From Amoebophrya sp. AT5.2 (taxonomy: Eukaryota > Sar > Dinophyceae > Syndiniales > Amoebophryaceae), in the NCBI GenBank assembly GCA_005223375.1, contig RXOD01005762.1, forward strand, positions 1 through 12,597: a stretch of 12,597 nt of DNA, written 5' to 3'. Under the pieces are notes generated by a model. The model was given only the letters and a program-made list of their open reading frames with translations. It was not told the DNA's origin and ran no database searches. How positions within the stretch are numbered: the first letter of the stretch is position 1; every line of letters begins with the position of its first letter. A program made the translations under genes and the position numbers. Below, piece by piece: positions 1 to 6,600 of this stretch.

Positions 1-2698
1 GGCTCGCGACCGCTCCCCCGCTGATCCTGGGCGATCCGACCACTGACGAGACCCCGCGCGCCGATGCGTGCAGCCTGTTCTTCAGCGAGTCCTCCAGGTT
101 CCTGTTGAAATCGAGCCAGTCCAGGCACTCCTCGTACACCTCGCCCTTCTTGGCGTAAAAATCGTACGCGATTGACGTGCCGATGATCTTCACGCCTTCT
201 GTTTTTTTATTTTTGTTCGTTGGCCCACCTCCAGGCCCAGCAGTTCCTGTTTCCGCTTCCTCGCAGAAGTAGCCCGCCGCTTTCAGTAGATGCGTCAGCT
301 TCTGCTCCAGAAATGCGGACACGACCCGCCCGTCCAGAACGTGCGTGGGCAGGTTGTCCACCACCAGGCAGTAGTCGCTCGCGTTTCCGACTCGTTCGTC
401 GAAGGGCTTCGCGACCTTCTCGAGCTGCGCGGCGTTGAACGCGAGGATCGAGAAGAACACCAGGAAGTAGAGCATCCCGCAGCACACGAACATCCGCACG
501 TAAAAATCCTCGTACTTCGCCCGGACGTCGAGGTTCGCCGACGGAGTGAGCGTGGTGTACTTGGTGGCCTCGGTTCGGAGACGGTTCACCGCGTCCCGCA
601 GGAAGTCCATGAACTCATAGATTTTGTTGTAGATTGCATCCTCCAGCGTCGGTCCTTCTACTGCACCAGCTGCAGCTCCCCCGCCCGCCGGAGAATAGCG
701 GTGGTTGTCGTGAAAAATATTCCTGGCCGCGGGGTCGGGGTCCTCGTAGCCGGCCGGAATCTGGCCCGCAGGGAGATCCTGACTAGGCACCTGGCGAAGT
801 TGTAGCCCAAACTGCTCGTCGAGCTCGAGTTGTTGCAGGAGGGCTGGAGGCGCCCTAACGCTAGCGCTAAAGCTACTCGAGGATCCAAGCGGCGCGTAGC
901 TGCACGCTCGGTGCTGGTGGTGGGGACCTGGGGGGCCCTGCCCGTGCGCGCCGAAATCGCTCACGGCGGCGGAAAGCGCCAGCTCCGAGTTTTCGTAGCA
1001 CACGAAGTGCACGCCGGCCATGATCAGCGACAGCGCAAACATGAAAATCACCCAGTTGAAATAGAGCGCGACCCCCTTTCCAGCTATGTCCTCCGAATGC
1101 ACGCGCGCCGTGTACCAGCGCGGAGCATTTCGTCGAAGAACATTGTTTTCGGAAGACGTAGAGAACGAGCTCGCTCGGTCGCGAGTTGCGCTTACCGCAA
1201 GCGCGACTCTAGCTGCGGCGGACGCGAAGAACTCCTGCATGATGCTGAGCCGGTGTGCACGCTCCTCGGGGAGTTCCTCGTTGGCGTCGCTGTCGGCGTC
1301 AGCGTCGTCTGCCGCGCTGTCATCGGCCGCGGGCATATCGAAGCCACGAGATCTTTGGGCAGCTGCAGTGCCGTGGTCTCCCACAATCATACCTCCGGTC
1401 GACAGTGACGCAGCGTTGCTGAAAAAGCCGCTCTCCTGCAGGTGCAGGTCTTCGGCGACGTGGTCCTCATCATCGTCTCCCGTCCTTCGCTCTTCCTCCG
1501 AACTTGTTGTGCGCAGGCCGCCGTAGACGTAGGCCCATTTCGCCTGGAGCCGGTTTCGCATGGCGTAGCGCAGGCTCTCCAAATTCGTGATTGGGCGGCT
1601 CTGCAGATGCACGAGGTACAGTACAAAGGACCCCGCAAAGAACGCCAGAAAGAAGGTGACTACGTTGAACGTGGACGATGCCTGGTTGATGCACCTCTTG
1701 CCATCGGGGGAGAGCTCGTAAAAGCTCACGCCGAGTAAACCAACCGCACACTTGGCGCACCTTCCCTCGCCGGCGCACTCGACGCACCCCTCAATCACGT
1801 CGGAGCCGCACGGGAGGACACATTGGTGCGTGAGCGCGTCGGGGAAGGAGCGCGCAGGATGGAAAAGCGAGCAGTTGTCTCCGGTCACGCAAAACTTGTC
1901 GCAGGTGCCGGAAAGGAGGGGCTGCGCAAAGGGGCACTGCGTGGGGCACGGGACGGCGGCGGCGACCGGGACAGGACGCTGCGCAGATTGGGAACACAGG
2001 TCCTTCTGGTGGGGCGGAGACGCAAGCGGTTGGACCGCGGAGGACGATGAGGCAGGTTCTTCTGAGACAGTCGTAGTGTCCTCGACGCTGTCGGCCTTCT
2101 CGTTTTGTCGTCGCGGATTTTCGTTTTTGGTTTTCTTCTCGTCCGGCTCCGGCGCGGGGGGCGATTCTGTCCTCTCAGCAGCTGGCGCGTCCTCGTCGCC
2201 TTTCGCTGCCGAAGCATCTTCGTCGTCCGGGGCATCTTCGTCGGGTTCAGGTGGAATTTGCCTGCCCGATGTTGACGACAGAATGCTGCTCAGTCCAGCA
2301 ACGTCCAAATTATCGTCGGGCGCCACGTCGACGTCGTCGCTACCTCCCGTAGTTTCAGTCGGTTCTGCAGCTTCCACTGAGTCACCACCATCTACTTCAG
2401 GAGTGGTAGCCGCTGCATCAAAAGCGTCCGCATCTCTACCCGCACTGAGTGGATCCCGTACACCGTGGAGCGAGGCCGAAGCGGATGTGGCGGAAAAGAG
2501 AGATTTCGACGTTCCTAGAAGAGCAGCGTTGCCTCTTCGCGCACGATGCAGCCACGGCACAGAGGATGAAGATGTGACCGGAACGAGGAGACGGGAAAAG
2601 AAAAACGCCCCTAAGAAGGTGGAGCAGATGAACCGTGCGCGTGCAGCGGAGGAGTTCCGCTGTCGTGGCTGTGTCAACATCAAACGCGGTGGTGACAT
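1..2698 (-). CDS. N-terminal 899 residues of a multi-pass membrane protein with a Cys-rich ectodomain; OSCA/TMEM63-like topology (C-terminus off window)
   Basis: This frame is open from an ATG at 2698 to the left edge, with an in-frame TAA about 20 codons upstream of the ATG and an A at -3. Domain order: signal-peptide-like hydrophobic run (about 23-41); acidic Ser/Thr-rich stretch (about 43-230); Cys-rich module with 13 cysteines (about 230-336); membrane segment 1 (343-366); charged, presumably cytosolic loop of about 175 residues; membrane segment 2 (543-568); loop of about 165 residues; membrane segment 3 (736-758); soluble domain opening with SDYCLVVDNLP (774-784). In OSCA/TMEM63 channels an outside N-terminus, TM0, long loop, TM1, loop, TM2 and then an RRM-like cytosolic domain come in this order, and that domain starts with a similar strand ending in N-[LI]-P. 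The assignment to that family is inference, because the 7-TM pore region would lie beyond the edge. A Cys-rich ectodomain in front is not usual for plant or animal members. Alternatives are another alveolate Cys-rich multi-pass surface protein. The coding reality is much surer than the family. Confidence 0.8.
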   Translation of the reverse strand, partial: MSPPRLMLTQPRQRNSSAARARFICSTFLGAFFFSRLLVPVTSSSSVPWLHRARRGNAALLGTSKSLFSATSASASLHGVRDPLSAGRDADAFDAAATTPEVDGGDSVEAAEPTETTGGSDDVDVAPDDNLDVAGLSSILSSTSGRQIPPEPDEDAPDDEDASAAKGDEDAPAAERTESPPAPEPDEKKTKNENPRRQNEKADSVEDTTTVSEEPASSSSAVQPLASPPHQKDLCSQSAQRPVPVAAAVPCPTQCPFAQPLLSGTCDKFCVTGDNCSLFHPARSFPDALTHQCVLPCGSDVIEGCVECAGEGRCAKCAVGLLGVSFYELSPDGKRCINQASSTFNVVTFFLAFFAGSFVLYLVHLQSRPITNLESLRYAMRNRLQAKWAYVYGGLRTTSSEEERRTGDDDEDHVAEDLHLQESGFFSNAASLSTGGMIVGDHGTAAAQRSRGFDMPAADDSAADDADADSDANEELPEERAHRLSIMQEFFASAAARVALAVSATRDRASSFSTSSENNVLRRNAPRWYTARVHSEDIAGKGVALYFNWVIFMFALSLIMAGVHFVCYENSELALSAAVSDFGAHGQGPPGPHHQHRACSYAPLGSSSSFSASVRAPPALLQQLELDEQFGLQLRQVPSQDLPAGQIPAGYEDPDPAARNIFHDNHRYSPAGGGAAAGAVEGPTLEDAIYNKIYEFMDFLRDAVNRLRTEATKYTTLTPSANLDVRAKYEDFYVRMFVCCGMLYFLVFFSILAFNAAQLEKVAKPFDERVGNASDYCLVVDNLPTHVLDGRVVSAFLEQKLTHLLKAAGYFCEEAETGTAGPGGGPTNKNKKTEGVKIIGTSIAYDFYAKKGEVYEECLDWLDFNRNLEDSLKNRLHASARGVSSVVGSPRISGGAVAS
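140..397 (-). other. RRM-like cytosolic domain (OSCA/TMEM63-type candidate)
   Basis: Residues about 768-853 start with a beta-strand-like DYCLVVDNLP, then a helix-like stretch (VVSAFLEQKLTHLLKAAG), then a Gly/Asn/Lys-rich loop, then a second strand-like stretch (GVKIIGTSIAYDFY). The strand-helix-loop-strand pattern and the N-L-P end of the first strand match the cytosolic domain found after TM2 in OSCA/TMEM63 proteins. The loop contains the AT-rich segment at 199-228. Only the pattern is seen; no search was possible. Confidence 0.4.
199..228 (-). other. AT-rich 30-base in-frame insert with GT...AG ends (micro-intron candidate or Asn/Lys loop)
   Basis: Read on the minus strand, this segment starts with GT, ends with CAG, is exactly 30 bases long, and is A-rich in its 3' half, while the surrounding coding sequence is GC-rich. 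Its length is a multiple of three and it contains no stop in frame. It can therefore be read either as a Gly-Pro-Thr-Asn-Lys-rich loop in the RRM-like domain or as a very short intron whose removal keeps the frame. Confidence 0.25.
425..493 (-). other. Predicted membrane segment 3 of the left membrane protein
   Basis: Residues about 736-758 (starting MFVCCGMLYFLVFF) form a hydrophobic, aromatic-rich run of 23 residues. They are preceded by a Tyr/Lys/Asp-rich amphipathic stretch. A charged segment and then the RRM-like domain follow. Confidence 0.75.
995..1072 (-). other. Predicted membrane segment 2 of the left membrane protein
   Basis: Residues about 543-568 are strongly hydrophobic and preceded by Gly-Lys-Gly. 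Basic residues in the preceding loop favour an inside-to-outside crossing. The following loop is Gly/Pro/Ser-rich and mostly polar. Confidence 0.75.
1601..1672 (-). other. Predicted membrane segment 1 of the left membrane protein
   Basis: Residues about 343-366 form a Phe/Val/Leu/Ala-rich run of membrane-spanning length directly after the Cys-rich module. It is followed by Arg and Lys residues, which favours the outside-to-inside orientation. Confidence 0.75.
1684..2010 (-). other. Cysteine-rich ectodomain module (furin/EGF/TNFR-like spacing)
   Basis: Residues about 230-338 of the left gene contain 13 cysteines, many in C-x2-C or C-x3-C pairs, ending with a run of four closely spaced pairs such as CVEC and CAKC. 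Gly, Asp and Pro lie between them, and membrane segment 1 begins within about 10 residues of the end. This spacing is typical of disulfide-rich extracellular modules. I cannot assign it to one named family by eye. Confidence 0.6.
2567..2698 (-). other. Signal-peptide or signal-anchor-like N-terminus of the left membrane protein
   Basis: Residues 1-22 hold several arginines and no acidic residues. They are followed by a hydrophobic, Phe-rich core at about 23-41 and then a Ser/Thr run, as expected at a signal peptidase site. The core is interrupted by one Arg at residue 36. The cysteine-rich module downstream fits export to the lumen or cell surface. A second in-frame ATG lies at residue 7. Confidence 0.5.
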
Positions 2699-3610
2699 CC
2701 TTTTCGCTTCTAGTAAGATGTTTGTATTGCAGTCCCGCTGCGCTGCCTGTCCTTACCCACCGAAATAAGCACGACCACTTCCACTTTGTACTCAAATCGT
2801 CCTTGCCAGGCACTGACGACAACGTTCATCTTCACGACTCGATTTTCCTCTCGTCGACTCAGTCAACTCGGTATCGCTGGCACGAAAACAACACACCTGC
2901 TCTCCAGTCGTGGCACGGGTCCGTCAATGCTTGTGTTTTCCTTCGCCTTTCGGTCCCCAGATTCACCAAATATCAAGGATGTACTTTAATTTCATGCCCA
3001 TGTTCCTGGCCATGCAGCATGAATGTGTACGTAGTCTCCCACTGGGCTGCGATGAAGAAAAGATAAATAAAAGATGCAGAGGCTTTGCTTTTTCCAGAAA
3101 ATATAGTTTTAGTTTTTTAATATAACGCTACGATCGGGGATGGGGTTTTATGTCATCTACAAAAATGCGGCCGCTGCAGCTGCACAGCAGGATGCAAATT
3201 GCGCGCACCGCTCGACGTCGGAGGGGCCGTGTCGTCGTATCGTATGGGTATCTATGTTGCAATTAATCAGGCTGCGGCCAGAACAACGTTGCGAATCAAG
3301 CGAGGCCAGTTAAACAATTCGTGGTCGTGGAGAGGTACTGCTATGCAGCGTGAGCCACAACTTTAACTTTTAATTTTAGAGCAGTCATTGTCATCTTCAG
3401 TTGTGTCGTGCCTGTACGTTCTACACTTTCAGTCACTCCTTGTTCGAGTTCGTCGTCGTGTTAAACCTTGTGCTTACACAATCCCAGGGGCGGGAGCTGC
3501 ATCTGCAATGGCGACAGTTATAGCTCTTTTGGCGTAGTTGCTACGTCACGAAGAGATGAAGACCAAGACTTTTCCTTGCCACTTGCTGGCATTCGGCGTT
3601 GCCGCTGAAA
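2699..3610. other. Intergenic spacer without a credible gene
   Basis: This 0.9 kb separates the stop of the giant gene from the start of the membrane-protein gene. It should contain the 3' end of the first transcript and the promoter and leader of the second. Short open frames on the plus strand here lack any domain, hydrophobic pattern or strong start context, so I treat them as chance. No RNA gene or repeat array was recognised. Base composition is visibly more AT-rich and patchier than in the two coding regions. Confidence 0.7.
3053..3127 (-). promoter_or_regulatory. AT-rich block, possible promoter region of the left gene
   Basis: This is one of the most AT-rich stretches of the spacer. 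On the minus strand it contains a TATA-like TTATATTAAAAAAC (3112-3125) about 415 bases before the ATG at 2698. Whether this organism uses TATA-like promoters is unknown. It could also be plain untranslated sequence; the plus strand carries AATAAA in the same block. Confidence 0.15.
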
Positions 3611-6600
3611 TTACTGTACCGCCGCAGGAAGCAACGCGGACAGGTTTGCCATCTCTTCGTCGAAGCTGAGAAGCGCCGCGACCGTGTCATGCGTAGACCA
3701 GAAGAGCTTGTCTCCGTGAGGCCAGTGGCACAACCTCAACTTTTCCTCTTCCCAAGACTCCCTAGCGAGTACCATTGGCGATTTCGCAACATTCTGCAAC
3801 GTCGAGTAGCGGCGGAACTTGTATTGTTCTCGAACTTTTCCCTGGTAGCATTTCCGCACCACCTCCCCCATCCTCGTCCTCAGCCCCAGTTTTTCCTTTT
3901 CCCGCAGCTGCAAGGCTTTCACAAAGACATTCCGCCCGGCAATCGTGGCGATGGTCTGGATCGAAAACTCAACCGGTTCGGAATAGAGCGGCCGTAGGCG
4001 CAGGCCACCATCTTGTTGCAATACCGCGACCGCTTCGCTGGTGGTTACTTCAAGAGATTCGATATCCTCTCCATCTTCGACGCCCGCCTTATCCGCGCCG
4101 CCGGCCGCCGGTTCTTTCCCGGGCTTCATCATGAGCAAATCCGCTCTCGCTTTGACCGCGCCGTCGATTTGCTCCGTGACCAACCGCGAAAGCCAGCCGG
4201 TTTCGGCTTCTAGCGGATTCTCGCGGTACCCTTGTTGCCCCTCCCCGCGAAAACGTCGAGAAGAACCAGAAGTTGCAGCTGCATTCGTTGGACCTACGTC
4301 AAACACTGCCGGCACGCCAAGACCATGAGCAGGCGGCAGTTGGCTCGAAACGTCCGAGTCAGCAGGAGGTGGCGCGTACAACCCGCTTCCCATGATCGGG
4401 TTTTGAAGATGTCCCGCTTCGAGGAGTAAGGTGCGCGTCGTACCTCTACGGGCGCCGACCGTTTCACCAACGTCGCCGCGTCCCCAAGCTGCCTGCGACA
4501 GCAATCGGTGCTCGTCGCTGGGCTCGAGACCTCCCGCTCCGCCGACGTACCTCTTGAATAAGACCGAAAACACGTCCTGGAACTGCGCGTGCTCGGACAG
4601 CAGCTGCAGAAGGACCTCCTCGGAAATCGGCCACACGACGCCCTCCAGAAAAGCGAGTTCCAATTTGGGAAGGTAGCGGTACATGGCCGTTGCAGTGGGC
4701 GACAGCGCTTTCGCTCGCACCGCGGTTTCGAGGAGACTCGTCCTCTGCCTTTCTTGTCGTTGGTCTGGCGTCTCCTGCAGCTCGTCGAAAACCAGGAGTT
4801 CGGCGAGCCCCTTGTCGGGTAGGACTTCGTGGAGCTTTGGCGTGTGCAGATGCAACACAAAACGGTGCAGCACGAGGCACGCAGACATAAGCTCCCGTTC
4901 TTCAGGCGAGAACGCAGCGAGATAAGAGCCCAGCTCTTGAGCAGATGACACGCGATCATGTTCTTGCTCGGAGATGGAGCGCGACGTCGGCGGAGCGACG
5001 AGTGACCGATACGCGTCACGCACCTGTGCGAGCGTGACAGTAGTGGGCGACGCAATCGTCCCATCGCTCCGTCGCGTCGCCTCCGCTACCGCGAACAACT
5101 GAGCTTCGAACTTGTCGCGCCGCGCCACCACCTCAGCAGCTATCTGGTCGCGTTCCCGCTCCTCCTGTTCTCGACGCTGCACCATCTCGTCCCGCACGGG
5201 ATCGAACAGATCCCGGCTTGCCAGCTGTAGCTGCACCATGTCGGAGTACAGCTTCTGCACGCGTCGCATAGCGAGCAAGATGTCAGCGAAGACGGGCAGA
5301 TCGGTGCTACCCCTTTGTTCGTGTTCACGACCTCCTCCCGCTCCTTCGTCTTCTCGGGCACCTGCGGCGGCCTCCGCCGCTTCTTGCAGGAAGAGCGGCA
5401 CCGCTTTCCGTTCCGCCAACGGCTTGCTTCTCTCGTCCGCTCCTTCTACGTACTCCATGTACCGGTCGAGGAACAGATCTTGTCCCGCAACCAAGAACTC
5501 GAGCGCGTACGGGAACGGCAGAGCCTGGGCATTGTCGCGCCGCGCCCAAAACGATTGGAGAATCTCGTCCCGTTGGAACAATTTATTCTCCGTACTACCT
5601 TCGGGCGCCATGAAGCTGGTCCTCGTCTCGCTGCTGGAGCTGGAGGCGACCACACCTGCGTGCGGGAACGAGGTCGACGACGTCCGTCGTTTTGTCAGGT
5701 CCGTTATCGGCCGCTTTCCAGTCCACAGCTGCTGCAAGACACTGTCCACGGCGTAGTGCTTCCAGTGCTTCCCGATGTGGTCGCTGTCGAGTGCATCCCC
5801 AGACGCGAACTCCCAGTTGTAGTTTGTTCCGCCAACCGCCGAGAAGTCGTTTCCGGCGACCAGGCGAAGTGAGGACGCGAAAGCGGACGTAGACCGGGGC
5901 CCCAGCTGCTCTCGGTCAGCACGGCGCAGCGAGTCGTAGAACTCACGAATCGTCGTCGACTCCGTTGCCTGCCTCATCTGCACGTCGCCGTTGTCATCGA
6001 ACCCTAGATGCAGTGTATTTGCGCTGGACTGGTAGTCATCCAACCACAGCATAAACCGGGCCGTGACGCGCCGGACCACGTACAGTAACGCGGGGTGCGT
6101 CCACGGTGAAAATTCCTTCATCTTCGCGTCTACCGTCTTCTGCAACACGGCGTCTATCATCTTCGTCGACACGATCCGCTGCCGCCGCCGTTGTTCCGCC
6201 TCCGCTAGTTTTCCCGGAATTAGCCGACTGAAAGATGCGTAGCCGACCTTCTTTGAACCGTTGGCCTCGTCGACGTTGTCTGCGTCTGGCCCCCGTGCGT
6301 GCGGACCACTCGCCGGCCTCCCGGTGGAGCCCGACGACGGCCGCCGCAGCCAGTAGTCCAGATTGTCTTTGGCGCGGCGCATTTCCGCTGCGGAATCCGG
6401 AAAGAAATGATCGATGACCTTTGTCTCGAAGACGCCCGTGGCGCCGGCGTAGTGGGTGTGGTCCACAAGCTCGCGGTCGAAAAGATCACACAACACCTCG
6501 TCCGCGTGCGGCGGTAGCTGCGTCCTGTCCCAGACCTGGCGCAACGGGAGCACGACTTTTTCGATGAGCAGTTTTTCGGTCAAATACCTAAGCAGTTCGA

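Noticed and set aside
1752..2768. Plus-strand open frame of 338 codons, Ser/Ala/Gly-rich
   Set aside because: It overlaps the minus-strand signal peptide, acidic region and Cys-rich module, which form a coherent protein. The Ser runs come from the complement of Asp/Glu-rich codons in a shifted frame, and no domain is seen.
2436..2822. Minus-strand frame of 128 codons starting upstream of the chosen ATG of the left gene
   Set aside because: It is a different frame across the signal-peptide region and stops inside the acidic ectodomain. The frame from 2698 continues for 899 codons and gives a sensible protein.
2635..3066. Plus-strand open frame of 143 codons reaching from the left gene's start into the spacer
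   Set aside because: No domain, no membrane or signal pattern, overlaps the start of the credible minus-strand gene, and shows no strong start context.
3577..3591. Small inverted repeat TGCCA-CTTGC-TGGCA just after the giant gene's stop
   Set aside because: The stem is only five base pairs with no T-run or known eukaryotic 3'-end role, and such a match is expected by chance.
4294..5064. Minus-strand alternative frame of 256 codons inside the giant gene
   Set aside because: It lies within the uninterrupted main frame and has an Arg/Cys/Ser-rich composition typical of a shifted frame in GC-rich DNA.
5112..5756. Plus-strand open frame of 214 codons opposite the giant gene
   Set aside because: Ser/Arg-rich shadow composition with no motif, fully covered by the main frame.
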